From assembly GCA_012295275.1 (NCBI GenBank), contig CM022673.1, positions 4,079,605-4,143,604 of the forward strand: a stretch of DNA of 64,000 nucleotides. Direction: 5' to 3'. The position numbers were made by a program, and so were the translations under genes. The stretch comes from Chrysomallon squamiferum (lineage: Eukaryota > Mollusca > Gastropoda > Neomphalida > Peltospiridae). Positions 13,527 through 27,109 of this stretch are shown one piece after another. The notes below the pieces were generated by a model. The model was given only the letters and a program-made list of their open reading frames with translations, was not told the DNA's origin and did no database searches. Each line of letters opens with the position of its first letter. The first letter of the stretch is position 1.

Positions 13527-16500
13527 CTAATGTTCCAAAGACAAAACAAGAATGATTGTAACAATAACAGCAATGACTACAAATGTCACTAACAAACAAC
13601 ACATCTTCTTTCTTGAGGATTTCTGAAAATACAAAACATCATAAAAGTCCCAAATGACAATTTTAAATTCTTCATTTAGAAATAGCAAATCATAGGTAAT
13701 TAATGTGATTTTGTAAATTACATCATCTAATTTTTATATATATATGTGTATATATATACATATATATATATTTAAATACACTGAAGATATTTGTGATACC
13801 AGATGATCACATAGTTTCATTAGTTCTCTAATGCTGAACTGATTATCTCCACTGCCAGACATACTGTGTGAGAATATGAGAGTTATCACATGATTATCTA
13901 ACCTTTCTTAAATTATAACTGCAGCTGCCTGTATAACATGAAATATTTTATGGAGCAGAAATAATGAATAAATGAACAAATTTATCCTTTGTATGCTAAG
14001 ACCATTTTAGTGCCTGGATAAGTTAGTATGCTCCGAGATGAAAATGTTTTAAATTCACTGTTATATAAGATTTGGAATAATGGCTATATAAGATTCTGAA
14101 TTTATGTTCCATATCATTCTGAATTATGGCTATAGTTAAAAATTAAATATAGATATTTGATTCGTAACTATGCTTATATCAGAAATAATCAGTTATGACA
14201 TTAATAGTTTTTTAAATGATAAAATACCTGGTATTTGGATGCCTTGAGAAGTTGCTGGTTTCCAGACTCTACATTACCATGTGTCTTTTCCACATTGGCT
14301 TCAATTGTATCTGAAGCAAATAAATAAATAATTAATAACAAAAAATCATTTTACGACATCAACTTTTTATCAAACAAAAATAATAATAAATGTTTTTATA
14401 AAATTTTATATATATATATATATATATATTTATAAAAAGTAATACGAACAACGTAAATTACATTATAAAAGTCTATTTGGATGCTTACCAATTACCTCCC
14501 CTTGCTCTGATATCATGGCTCCAAGATCACGGAAAATCTCATTAACATCCAAAATATCAGACTGAAACACAAACATTAAAACAAAACATTACTAATTTTT
14601 TAAATAATTAAAATTTAATATCATTAATTTAAATATAATAAAAAAACTAGAATAGAATCAACATCAACATGTCTTAAGAATTTAGTACTTTTCAGATTTA
14701 GATTAAATATCTTTTTGATTATTAAGAATATTATTAATAACAAAACGTTCTGAAAGTAATTCAGGAACAGTTTATAACTGATATTTATTCATTGTGGAAA
14801 AGATGAACAAAACCACGTTTACGTAGATCATGGCACACAAACATTGACACACAAAAAAAAAAAAAAAAGAAAAAAAAAAAATGAAACTCTCCTTTCAAAA
14901 AAACAAACCAAAACAACCCATAACATCTCTTCAACCAAAAAAATACATCTTTTCTGATTTGTTGAAAAATCCTGAATGTTCCAAAATGTAGTGAATGAAT
15001 CTGTTTAAATGAACTGTACCTCTAGCTGCCGAATCCTTTCTTCCCGGTCCTGAATCAGAGAAAGGTCATCATCAATAACCTGCTCCTGAGCCTGCAGCAT
15101 GGCTCTTCTGTTTTCCTCCTCCACAAGTCCTGTTTTGTCAGAGTCGTCCTACAAGTAAGTACACATTGGCACAGATACATTTCTAACGTCACTAAAATAT
15201 AGATTTTCAAGTTCAAAATATAAACATTTAAAAGAGATTTTGAATGGATGCATGAGTGAGTAATGTGGTTAACATTTGTTTATCATTTGGCATAGATATA
15301 CATGTCATAAATATTTTTAATATTTTTAAGATATAGCTTGCTAATAGCTGAATATAAATATTTAAAAGAGATTTTGAGTGGATGCATGATTGAGTAACAT
15401 GGCTAACAATTGTTTGTACATTCTTGAATACAGAAAAGAGTAACCTAAGTTAGTCATAGTAAAGTCAACGGATTCCTAACCAAACAGTTCACAAAACCTG
15501 GGAAAATATCTTTACAATTGTTTTTTTAATTTTGTCATATTTTGTTATAGCAAAAAATGGTTAATAGATAAAACGATTATCTGAAAATGTACAAAAGATA
15601 TTATTAACTACATTTGTTAATGTGAAAGGTACAATCTTTAATATATTTTATATATATATATATATTATTGATTATTATGTATTTACATTCCATCCTGTTA
15701 AGTCAATCAGTGGTTGTTTCTTGGGACCAGCATGCTGGGATCCCAGTGGGGCAGAGGATTTCACCTTTTCAGCAGCTTTCTGAAATGTGAAAAATGAAAA
15801 TACTTATAAAGTACAGGTTTCATATTATCTTCAACAGGTCTAGTTTTCTGGAAAAATACTTAAGGTAAATCTTATTAATGAGTTTTAAATACCAAGTTGG
15901 GATGGATTTCTGAATATGTTTGTTTGTGTTATGTTACATAAAAACGTTTTTTAAGTATCCAACAGATATTGACAATTCCAGATCATTATTATTTATTTTA
16001 GTGAAATCTAATTTAATTATTTGTAAATATTAACCTTTTGTAGAATCTGAAATCTTTGAACAGCTTCTTGAAAATCATTCTTAAGTCTGTCAAGCTGCAG
16101 TTTTTGTTGCTGAAATGAAAAAGAAAAACAAATTTAAAAAATAAATGAACATATATAGTAGTTTCTAAATAATATCTGAAGTTAAAGAGATAAAATTATT
16201 TGTTAATAACAATTTTAGAAAATTAAATCTATTATAATGACAATTACTGATATTTAAGTTGTTAACTTTTTAAATGTTTCATGTTTTAATCTAGAAAAGT
16301 TAATAGATATTTTAAATACGTTATCTATGGCAATAAACTCAAAATTATTATTTCCATTCAATTTAAAATTATAACTGAATTAAATAAGCATTTTAAATTA
16401 ATAATTTATTGACTAAAAAAACCCATTAGAAATAAATGAATGGTGTCTCTAAATATCATCTAAAACTTAAAATTTTTAAAATGTTTATCCTATCTAAAAT

Positions 16501-17726
16501 AAAGATTTTACCCTGTCTGCAGTTTTGGTTCCAGCAGATTTTATAAGCTGCGATGTTGTTTTCACTCGTCTGTTTGTTGCTAATGATGCTTCATGTCTGT
16601 AAAATTACATTAAAAAATAAGACAAAATAGTAATTTAATCATACATGCACCAGTCTATATATTTGATGTGACTGTATGATACACACAACATACTAAAACA
16701 ATAAAAAAGATTATTATTATTAGTAGTATTATTATTATTTTAAATAATATTATTAATAAACAACTTACATTTTGTTTCCAAGTTCTACACTGTCTTTGTC
16801 TGTTCCTATACTTTTCATCGCACGATCAATAATATTAGCTGAATTTTAGAAATATTAAAAAGAAAATTTAAACTTTGTTTATTATTCAGTATTTTGTAAG
16901 AACTCTGTTAATGAACTCACATTAAATGATTTTATGTTTCTGACAGCAAAAGATTAAATATGATTTTGTTACAATAAGTAATAATATTTCTAAAGGAGTT
17001 GAGTACATTTTTCAATATTATAATGTGCATATTTGCATTTTTGTTATTTAAAAACATAAATAAATAAATAAATAAAATAACAACCCCCCCAAAAAAAATT
17101 GCATTATGCATAAAGATATATAAAGCAGATACACAAGACATGGGCATAATAAATGAGAACATATATTTAATATTACATATATAATCCAAAAAACCCCACC
17201 CGAAACACATAATAAGATGTTTTCATAAAAAATATTAAAAACAAACATAATAAATTAGAATATCATAAAAATATTAGTTCTCACTATGGCAAATTTAATG
17301 CATTCATAATTTTTGAATATATTTAAATATTCTACAGTCAAATGAAATTGAAAATGAAGACAAACACTCTATGTTCATTACTTACCACCATTATTGATCT
17401 GGAATATGTTATTCCTGATTTGTTCAAATAATTCAGAAGCTGTGAAGCCTACAAACAAAAAATTAACTCAAAAATTAATATTTTTAATTACTAGTTTAAT
17501 TCAGTGTCTAACATTACTAATTATTTTAAATAAAAAGTTAAAATATTTTTTTGAAAAATAGGACAGTGAGACAGGGAGACCGATCTGTAAAATATTTCTT
17601 AAATGAAGTAACAATTCATATTCCCCATTTAAATCATTACCAAGAGTTATTTTCCATCATGTACTTTTGTAAAACAAAAATACACCTACAAACCATGACA
17701 TGCTGTAGAAACTGTTTGATAAATCA

Positions 17727-17757
<31 letters not shown>

Positions 17758-17978
17758 GAAGGAACATTTGGTACTAAACATCTATACACTGTTAATAGTC
17801 TAAGTATATGCAAATTTTTATGAGTAATATTCTGGGATCTGGGTAAGACATGTCATGGTGTGTAGTATGTCAACGATGATGTCAACATACGTAGAGGTCT
17901 CTGGGGATTGTCCCTGTATTCTGTTCTTCCGGGTTCATCATGGTACTCACCCATGGTGCCATACTGCCCTGTTGACAT
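13527..17978 (-). CDS. STX12: Syntaxin-12/7-type endosomal Qa-SNARE, ten coding exons, 264 aa
   Basis: Coding exons in order (all minus): 17951-17978, 17386-17448, 16769-16838, 16512-16596, 16035-16109, 15687-15779, 15020-15148, 14489-14561, 14228-14310, 13527-13622. All introns are GT..AG and all phases agree, giving 795 nt with one stop. The N-terminal part is helical and Habc-like (about residues 11-110). A linker follows, then the SNARE motif (about 172-233) with the zero-layer glutamine Q201 in SEQGEVID. The stretch LDVNEIFRDLGAMI and the VIDTIEANVE motif are typical of syntaxin 7/12. The SSRKKMCC junction resembles syntaxin 12 and leads into a C-terminal anchor (about 240-262). The family mediates fusion at early, recycling and late endosomes with Qb, Qc and R SNAREs. 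Exon 1 starts 12 nt upstream of the ATG at an acceptor (17991-17992), so a further 5' UTR exon is expected near 18.5 kb. I found no disruption. Confidence 0.95.
15216..15414. repeat. Direct repeat pair within a syntaxin intron
   Basis: Two copies of about 65 bp (15216-15281 and 15350-15414) share TTTAAAAGAGATTTTGA and GGATGCATGA with a few substitutions. They lie 134 bp apart in the intron between coding exons 6 and 7. No terminal repeats or coding content were seen, so this is probably a small local duplication. Confidence 0.7.
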
Positions 17979-18539
17979 CTTATATTTTGTCTAAAAATAA
18001 ACAAATATTTTCAGAAATAATTATTTCTGTTAAAACATTAGTAACTGTTACACTAATTTACAGTTTGATAAGCTGTTTTATTACTATATTAGTCTATTAC
18101 ATCACTGAAAAAATGTTTTGGTTAGCAAAATAGCTGTCTGTCAATATTTAAACCGATAAAAATGTGAGAAATAAACCATGTAATAATAATATAACAATAA
18201 TAACATTAATAATAATTGCTGTGACAACTGACATGCTAATCTTTTCTCAATATATTTGGTTATAAATCTTGATGCTGGTGCAAAATACACGCAATAATCT
18301 TATTACAATAAAAATAATAAACTAAACAGATATTAATATTTTAGTAACAAAATCAAAAATTAAATCCTTTTGACGTTTTGTATACTTTAAAATATTTAAA
18401 AGGAATTTATAATGTTTTTAAATTCATACATACCAGTAACAAATAGATATGCGAAAATTATAAAAAATGCTTATAGACTTTTCAAAACAATTTATTATTA
18501 TTATTTTTTTAAAGGATCATCGGAAGACCTATAATCTAT

Positions 18540-18690
18540 TCTCACATGACAATGTACGCAAAAGTTATATTCCTTCGAAAGTTCACTTCCGGGATCTATT
18601 TCCTTGAGATAGACTGGTGTACGGTAAAAGTATTCCACCTAACAAAATACGCTTATTCCTCTCGCCCTAACAACTTGCTCATTTCTCGCG
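18540..18690 (-). promoter_or_regulatory. Candidate promoter / 5' UTR region of the syntaxin gene
   Basis: This is a GC-richer patch upstream of the first coding exon. On the minus strand it contains CCGGAAGT (18592-18585), the core of ETS/GABP sites common in housekeeping promoters, plus several CpGs. No TATA box is convincing. Assignment rests on position and composition only. Confidence 0.35.
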
Positions 18691-18709
18691 ACTATTACAA
18701 TACCTTCGA

Positions 18710-18743
<34 letters not shown>

Positions 18744-19863
18744 GACAACAGCAACACTATAAATAATAATTTTTAAAAAAGCCCAAAAGATGATATTTGT
18801 TGTCAGTTTCCTTATAATTGCTATATAATTTTAGCTGTGTAAAATAATTAAAAAAATGTATAAAATAGTTAGTTACTCGTTGGTGAAAGTAACCAGGAAG
18901 TGGTCATTTAATGTCTTAAATGATTTTATTAATTGCCATATTACTAACTCATGCTATACTGGACATCCGGATTTTCTCCACAAGTTTAATAATATTTAAA
19001 TATTTATAAATTGCATCAAAAACATAATTATAAAACAAATTAAATGTTAGTTTGTTTACTGGGTTTTTTTCTCATTTAATTGCTGTTGTTGTCTTCTAAA
19101 ATATATATACCATGGCCGTAACTAGACTCTTTTTGAAATAAGGCAGAAACTGATGTCTTTGAAGTCAGTTATGTCTTTCGTAGCATTGGTGAATATTGTT
19201 TCTATCGGAATAGAGATTTATATTTTATATTTTTAAAATAAAATCTTTGTACAAAAAAAAAAAAGAAAAAAAAAAAAAGAAATTGTCAGTTTCGGTATGT
19301 GGCATTTGCCTCAAAGTAGTTACGGCCATGCATTCAATGTGTAAAGATCTAATTCTGTGAAAATAAAAATAAATAAAAACTTGCACGTCTCTATATTAAC
19401 CGATTTTATCATTTATAAATATCAGTTCATCTCTGTTTTGTCATCAACCGCCTTCATAAAAGTAGATCAAGTAGGCTGTTGTAAGCAGTTTTAAAGAATA
19501 AGATGTTGTGTGTGTAACAGACACCTCGCCTTGATCTGAACCTTTTTTTTTTCTTAATGCATCAAAATACTTTTACAGTGTATAATGTTTTAAAATTGTA
19601 CATCCTATGCCAATCCTCTATAACTGACGAAGTTATTTCAAAATTATATTATTATTATTATTATAACAAGTAACTAAACTAACACGATACGGACATTAAT
19701 AAAACATTTTTTTTTTTTTTTTTTTATTTACTTACATAATTACTGGGTACAGCTAAATATAAAAGGTTATACATAGTACACCACTAAATATTTTTTCTCT
19801 GACAAACAAGAAAACAAACAAATAAAATTATTTTAATTGCTTTATTTTGGATGAGATGACGGT
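18691..19863. other. Intergenic spacer between syntaxin promoter and C6orf89-like copy A
   Basis: AT-rich with an ATT tract (18713-18740), an A-rich patch (19252-19280) and a T run (19708-19725). On the minus strand AATAAA at 19846-19841 lies 18 nt past the stop codon of copy A and could serve as its polyadenylation signal, which would make the 3' UTR very short. No exon is visible. Confidence 0.5.
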
Positions 19864-19965
19864 TTATGATGGAAGTGACAGATGACTGAGGTAACTAATG
19901 CTTATCCCGCCTCCATTGACGAGAGTTTTCACATGCCAGCCACCTTCAGGATAAGTTACTGCAAA

Positions 19966-20003
<38 letters not shown>

Positions 20004-21885
20004 CCTAACAATAATAATAAATAAATAGCAATAATAATAAGAAGAAGAAGAAGAAGAAGAAAAAAAAAAAAAGAAGAAGAAGAACAATAATATAATGCTA
20101 CTATTAAATTAATAATGATGTAGTTGTATTTTAACTACTACCACTACTACCACTGCTGCTACTACTACTACCACCACTCCTATTACTATTAAACCTACAA
20201 CTACTACTACAACCATTTCTTCCTCTTATATACCCACAGTTCAGAACAGTCTTATTTGACAGAATACCGTTAATACAATACTTACGAATGTCCCCTTCGT
20301 TCATGGTGACATGAAAAGAGTAACACTTCTCAGAGCATTCTTTTAAAGGTGTGAATAAAAGTATTTTCGTTCCTTTCCCCTGAACATACCATGTGTTTTC
20401 ACCAGCATTGGTCTCCGGCTGAAAGTATATGTATGTATGTGTATATACATGTACATTTGCATGTATATACATGCATACAGAGTTATATGTATTTATCTAC
20501 CTACATGTACATTTGCATATACATACATACATAGAGTTATATGTATTTATCTACATACATGTATACACAAACATACATCAATATAAATTTCATATATACA
20601 AACACACACATATAAAGATAAAACATACATGCACATATAAACATGTATATAATAATATACGTCTGCGCGCGTGTGTTTGTGTTTGTGTTCATGTAGACCT
20701 ACCCAAAGCAATCATGATCTTACCAGCTGATATTCAGAAGAATGTGGCCCATCTATGAATACATATTTTACTACTGAAGATTCAGTTTCTGGTGGGAAAA
20801 TCTTTGGACGCGGAAACATTTTTCTCATGAGCTGACCATCAAACAGCTGATTTCGACTATTCCTGTAATATAAGAAATGCATCAAAAAAATAAATAAATA
20901 AATAAATAAATAAATATTCAGTGGACAACAGTGTCAAACAATGGTAGCCTCTTTCTGCTGCTGTGTGGCAAACGGGTCAACATACTCTTTTTTAAGAGAA
21001 AATAAATGTTTTAAGTATATTTTATCATTACACTTTGAACAGCGTCTTTTCTTTTCTATTCATTTTTAAATTAGCTTATACACCCACAAACGTAGGCACA
21101 CACCTACAGATATATACGATTATGTCTAGTTTTATGACATGCAGATCTTACCATACAACGTGAAAATCTTTTTCTTCTGAAATTTTCTTCGCCAAGTTGT
21201 CGTCTGCTAAATCCTGCAGTTTCTTTACCCACGAAACTGACGACCAGATTCCATTTCCAACAGTATTTTTATTCTTCTCGATAAGCGAAACTAACTCTTC
21301 AACGGTTACGTTCTTCGGCATCATTTTCTGAAATAAATAATTGTACATATTGTTGAGCTGAATATATTTAAAATTATCGGTAAAGAAATGTACGGGTTTA
21401 AACTGCTGCCTTTGAAGATCTGGCGATTACTTTCTGTGCCATGACGATAATTTGATTAAAAATGGTCTGTATATATTGTATTACAGGTTTTGATAATGCA
21501 AAAGTTCAAAATAGTAGTAATAATAATAATATTAATAATAATAATAAAATAAATTAGTCAACTAGAATAAAGTTATATAAAAAAAAAAAATAATAATAAT
21601 AATAATAATAAATAATAAAAAATGGTAAATAAAAAATTAAATAATAATAACAACAATAAAATAATAATAATAATAATAATAAGTAAGAAAGAAAGAAACC
21701 CCCCCTCCAAGCCCCCCCCCCAAAAAACACGAAAAAACAACAGTTAATAATCTATGGTTTGATGTCAAAAATAAAACAACAAAATTACATTAGTTAATAT
21801 TGCAATAGCCTTACTATATTATCATACATTATTAGTAGTTAATATTAATTAGCAGAAATTAATCAGTTATTTAATATATATTTAA

Positions 21886-21918
<33 letters not shown>

Positions 21919-22598
21919 TATTATTATTATTATTATTATAAATAAATAAATAAATAAATAAATAAAATAAAAAAAAAAAAAAAAACCAAAAAAACCAGTA
22001 GGCATGTATATTATGTCATTACTATAGATTTATATTCTAGGACGAATGCTTTAATCAACAATGTCCAGGTAATAATATTAGTTTTCTACTTACCCTGTGA
22101 ACCAACACGTAACTGAATAGGAACGACTTCATTGCTTTGAGTGGGCTCTTGAACTGTTTGACAAACTTACGATCTTCACAAATATAACAACCTGTTGTGG
22201 CTGGATTATTCCATAACGGGTTTTCTACAATACAGTCAGCGTAGTAGTGTCCTAGATAAATACAAAAAGTACAAGAGGAAATTATAGGAAAAATATATGT
22301 AAGAGAGATTAAAAGATATCAATATAGCAGAATGCTATGTCACTCTGTATGTAAATGATGTCGTATTATATTTACATTGTCTCTTTGGGTACACACATCG
22401 TGCTTTCGTGAAATGGCTTACCCAGTTTTCAGATTATTTATTTTGGGTATTCTTTCAATGAAATTTAAAGATTTCAAAATCTAACTGGACTAGTTGTGTA
22501 TGTTAACCAAGGATCATCAGTAAAAAGATTATTCTAAGATATTTTATAGAATAGGTCTTCTCAGATTAGACATTGCGTCATCATTATTATGTAGTTAC

Positions 22599-22636
<38 letters not shown>

Positions 22637-23278
22637 TAATATTATTAATATTATTATTATTATTTTAAAGAATAAATGTTCAATGATCCCTAACCGCTGG
22701 AAAAAAAAAATAATAATAATAAAAAAAAAATAATAATTAAATAAAAAAATTAATTTAAAAAATAATAATAATAAATAAAAAAGCTATCAAAAAGAAAGTA
22801 ATAATCTAAAATAAAATAAAACAAAACAAAACAAAACAAAATAAATAAATAAATATGATAATTTTGATACGTGATTAAAGAAATATTCAATCATTCGTAC
22901 TACAAACGTACCAGAAAAATCCAGATAAGGTATGAAATACGAAGCTAATCGTCTGTAAGGACTCATGACCGCGTACATGGCATTGGAGGATGCTTCAGCC
23001 GGTAGTACATATAAAACCATTCCAACTGCCGGGGTGTTCAGCACAATCAGTAGCAAAATGGGCGACACCGCACAAGCCAAATACAACAAATGTCGACGTG
23101 TAGTGTTCTTGTATATCTCTTCTGCTGACTCTCTCCATAGATCCATCCATCTGACGGGACATACTTCGAACAAACATCCGTCAATATCATCATCGCTCAG
23201 TCCCCATTTTTGTCCAAGTTTTCGAAGTTCGGCTGTTTCATTGTTTAAAAAGGCAGAACTGTTCGCGTCTGATTCCAT
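19864..23278 (-). CDS. C6orf89: C6orf89 (bombesin receptor-activated protein)-like, copy A, six exons, 355 aa
   Basis: Coding exons (minus): 22912-23278, 22094-22251, 21152-21327, 20724-20862, 20286-20418, 19864-19958. Phases join without conflict, giving 1068 nt. The N-terminal LRKLGQKWGLSDDDID (residues 18-33) matches the family's short N-terminal motif (vertebrate VRQTGHQCGMSEKAIE). One membrane segment lies at about 63-83, followed by a presumably luminal part. In that part are HYYADCIVENPLW and a Cys-rich spot at the start of exon 2, FDGQLMRKMFPRPK and SSEYQL in exon 4, and CSEKCYSFHVTMNEGDI in exon 5, which aligns with CRRHCQSVAMPIEPGDI of the human protein. The length is close to the human protein. 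In mammals the protein is reported as a Golgi-associated type II membrane protein linked to bombesin receptor signalling; the function here is unknown. It is a tandem paralogue of the next gene, with an identical intron layout. Confidence 0.88.
20688..20726 (-). repeat. 39-bp block at splice donor of copy A exon 4 (shared with copy B)
   Basis: This block differs at one base from 25820-25858. It covers the last three exon bases (CTG), the donor GTAAGAT and the first 36 intron bases. In copy A it sits at the exon 4 donor; in copy B it sits at the exon 3 donor, which is not the equivalent exon. Flanking sequence on both sides is unrelated. Confidence 0.85.
21860..22015. repeat. AAT/ATT palindromic microsatellite and AAAT tract
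   Basis: In intron 2 of copy A, an AAT tract switches to ATT near 21918, forming a near-perfect palindrome, then becomes AAAT repeats and an A run. It follows AAT-rich and C-run sequence at 21505-21725. Low complexity only. Confidence 0.85.
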
Positions 23279-23420
23279 GATGGAAATGTCTAAGCGTCAA
23301 TAAGCATGTGCGAATATAACTGAAAAGCATGCGAGTCCGCCGTCACGTAGTCGTTTAGAAGGTACGGCGACAACAACATCTGCTGCACGACGGTTCGCAC
23401 CTCGGGATACACCAGCGCAT
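23279..23420 (-). promoter_or_regulatory. Candidate promoter / 5' UTR of copy A
   Basis: This is a CpG-rich island (several CG dinucleotides and GC content well above its surroundings) directly upstream of the ATG of copy A. No acceptor is required, so the 5' UTR may be continuous with coding exon 1. No core promoter motif is obvious. Confidence 0.4.
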
Positions 23421-23803
23421 TATGATCAAACTAACAACCAGTTTAATTGTTGTCATGTATTATAATATTAATTATCCTCTCTATATAACCCATATTTTGC
23501 TTTGTCTGTCACCAGCATGGCCATTAAAATTTCAGTGTTCTGTTTGGTAACAGTTATTTATGATTGGTTTATCCACGGCCTTTTTAAAGACATTTTTTGT
23601 ATCTACAGGTCCTGTTTCTGATTCACATGTTTCAAATTACAACATAATTTACATTTCTTATTATGTGTAAACAGCAAGAGTTTGAAATTACAACTGATAT
23701 TGACTAGTTAGCTTGAAGGACACATGATATTAACAGAATTATTGTAAGTTCTGCGTAATAACAGATGTATAATTCTCTTGATATAACTTATTTTTCTCAT
23801 TTT

Positions 23804-23808
<5 letters not shown>

Positions 23809-23867
<59 letters not shown>
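23809..23867. repeat. (GA)n microsatellite
   Basis: About 29 GA units abutting the dispersed hairpin module at 23871. Confidence 0.95.
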
Positions 23868-23869
<2 letters not shown>

Positions 23870-23870
23870 T

Positions 23871-24012
23871 CCTTTTCTGAGCGCGAAGTGGACTAGCAGT
23901 GTCACCTTTTTGGTGACTCGCTCCTAGTCATTGATGACCGTTCCTCTCTTCCTTTCGTGGGGAGTTGGAGGAACAGGAGGCATTCCAAGTGGTCTACAAC
24001 CAACTTTTTAAA
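23871..24012 (-). repeat. Dispersed hairpin module, copy 1 (inverted relative to 54.8 kb)
   Basis: About 142 bp are nearly identical, in reverse complement, to 54742-54882. The module contains two short perfect hairpins: GTCACC-TTTTT-GGTGAC (23901-23917) and GTCAT-TG-ATGAC. It also has a GGAGTTGGAGGAACAGGAGG stretch and ends near CAACCAACTTTTTAAA. There is no coding content. It looks like the structured end of a non-autonomous mobile element; its class is unknown. A 35-bp part recurs at about 52390. Confidence 0.75.
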
Positions 24013-24679
24013 AATCAAAAACAAGTCTTTATTAAAAGGACTGACCTTAATTTAATGAATTTATCTCAGATAGTTTTATTTATTTATTTTAAATAATGGC
24101 GATCAATCTCGTTTCAATCTCATTTCAGCTCCTGACAATTAATATAATAGCGAAGAAATACCTGACAATTTTTTCTTTCTTTCCTCTTTATTTCATTAAA
24201 ATTCAAATTAACAATGTATATGTTGTATTTTTGTTTACACGGAAATATATATATTTATTTAAAAAAAAAAAAAAGCCTGAAGCAAATAAATCAAAATGAA
24301 AGTATAGAGCTATATTAGTTTGATCCAAGGATAAGATCATTTGAATATATGATAGTAAATACTTAGCTAAATACTTACATATAAATGCCATATAAATAGA
24401 TAATTAGATAAATGATTAATTTATTATATAAAATCGCTATCGCCATCCATCTATCCATCAAAAAGGTATTATAGATAGACTGAAATTTATTTTATAAAAA
24501 TATATATAATTTACGTTTCAAAATCAGTTTTATTAGGTGTACTTTTGTGCATCTGTATCAGTTAGTGTAATCAAGTCTTTTCATAGGTTTTGTTCATCTG
24601 ATTGTTAGAAAAAGCTACTATTTGTTTTTTTGTTTGTTTTTAATTTTAAATTAGTTTTAGCTACAAGTTGCATTTTTTC
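24013..24679. other. Spacer between hairpin module and copy B
   Basis: AT-rich with an A run (24262-24274). No coding exon is visible. It includes the 3' flank of copy B on the minus strand, with AATAAA-type hexamers near 24486. Confidence 0.5.
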
Positions 24680-27073
24680 TTAATACACCATGATAACATT
24701 TGCCACAGAGCTGATGCTGACGTCTTGACCATTGGAAAGCACAGAAACATCCCAGAGTTCTGCTGAGTAGGTGACTAAGAAAAGAAATAAGAAACAAAAT
24801 ATATTTATACATATATGGACTGTGTAACTGCAAAATCAATAAATAAAAAAGAAAAATAAACCTGTCAGGAAGGAAAAACAAACAACAAATAATTTTTAAA
24901 AATACTACATAATGTAAGAAAAGAAAGTTATGAAAAATTAGCTGAAAGTAATCTTTTATTTATACCTTCCCACAGAAAGTACAATACTGTGTTATAATAT
25001 TTACACTGAGAAATAGGAAATAGCATGGAATCTCAAGTGAACGGTACTGTTTCTGTGTATTCTAATTACCAGGTATATGTACGTTTGAGAAAGCACACCA
25101 ACATTTACCTATGTCCCTCTCGGTCACATTTACTTCAAAACTAGGACAACGATCTTCACATATTTTCACTGGAGTGAATTTCAGCATCCTGCTGCCTAGC
25201 CCTTGAGAATACAATGTGAGACCATTATCCCAATTAGGCTAAAATATAAAAAAATAAATGAATTAAAAAAATGAGTTTCATATACAATAAAGTTAATAAA
25301 AACAGTTCAATATAAATATTAAATTTAATGTCATCTATCTGTCTGTCTGTCTGTCCACCAATGATATGGCTGTAGAATACATCTAGCCATCAGAAACAAT
25401 TTTGCATGATGGTTTCTGATAAATACATACTCAAAACAAAGTATTGATTACCAGTTGATACTCTGAAGCATTTGGACCATCAACAGCAAGGTATTTTGTT
25501 GTTGATGTTATACATTTGTCATTCTTTAATAAACGTGGTGTTGGGAAAAGGATTCTCATTATATGTCTGATCTGCAAATCCTGGTGACTGTTCCTGTAAT
25601 AAGAACATTAAAAAAAACTAAAATGTTTAAAAATATTTAAATTATTATCACTGTTAAAACAAACAACAAAAAATAGGGGGGAAAAAATCACAATTCAAAT
25701 GCAAATGCAAATTACAATTGTTTGCTTGTTTTAATTTTAAGTATACTATACTTCCAGCTATTGTATTTTTCCTTTATTGCCTTTTCTAACTATACTGTCA
25801 ACACTGCTTAAAAACAAAATTCATGTAGACCTACCCAAAGCAATCATAATCTTACCAGTGAAATTTAAAATCATGTGATTCCTTGATTTTCTTCATAGTA
25901 GCATTATTGACAAAGTCGAGTGCAGTCAAACTCCAGTGAACAGTAGATGCACAGTGAGATGTCGATCTTGACAGGTCAACTTTGCTTTTCTGTACCTCAG
26001 TTTTGATATCTTCCAGATGCACAGATCTTGGAAGCAGGTTCTAAATATTATGTTAAACAAATCATTTAAAAAACCAGAATGTTATGTTTACAAAGAGCCA
26101 CTGAATTAGCAGAAGTGTTTACTGATTATTCAGTCAGTAACAGTGCAACTGATAGTTGTAGCTCACAGTAATCCAGTAATCATTACATGGAGCCTTCACA
26201 CGTTCACTGCTACTAAAACCCATCATTACATAGAGTGATTTAAAGTAGGTAGCGATAGAAAGTTATGTTTCACCCATTCACTATACAAAATGTGCAAAAT
26301 TGTTGGTTTTTAATATTTTCAAACTTATCTTTTGTAACATTATGAATGACATGGATATAATGATGAACATTTGCTCTTGAACTGTGTGTTGTTTGTATGA
26401 ATTTATAATCTGCACTTTCAACCTGGACAGCTATATGGCTGGATTTACCATCATTGGAAAGCTATTAAAATGTACTTTGTAATGATATGTGGCAAGACGA
26501 TACAAAAACAAAATAAACATATCTTTCTTAAAAAATCAGCTTCAGACTTAAATTACAATATACTGCTATAAGTTTACGATAGTATCTATGGTATCATCCG
26601 AAAAACAAATGGGCAGCGTCACTTTCCAGTATAACTACTGAGCGACTGAATGTTTTTGTGTTCAAAATAGTAAAGTTTATTGACGAATTTGATCTCTTCT
26701 TGACTGAAATCAGCAGCATAGGTCAGTTGTTAAGATCATTTAATTAATCTTTCATATGGACATAGTCAAGAATTCATTTAATTTTATCTAACTGTTTTGT
26801 ATCTGATTATCATGTATATAAATTTTGCTCTGAACTGTAAAGTTTATTGATGAATTCAATCTCAGTTTTCTTTTAAATATTGCATATTCAGCCTTGAAAA
26901 TCTGTGAGATACTTTTTGTTAGTAATAATACAGATCTTAACGTAGAGTCACTGTCATTGTGATTTAATCAAGTTAGTTTTGGCCATGAATTTTTTTCTTC
27001 TATATTTGTATTCATAGATTTTTTTTAATAAAAAAATAATAATAATAAATAAATAAGGAAATAAATAAATTAA

Positions 27074-27109
<36 letters not shown>

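Noticed and set aside
20131-20472. Minus-strand 113-codon frame taken as a single ORF
   Set aside because: Only 20286-20418 is real (exon 5 of copy A). The rest is intron and trinucleotide repeat translated through.
23708-23905. Poly-(Leu-Ser) frames over GA tracts, also at 31593, 32155 and 58211
   Set aside because: Microsatellite translation, not coding.
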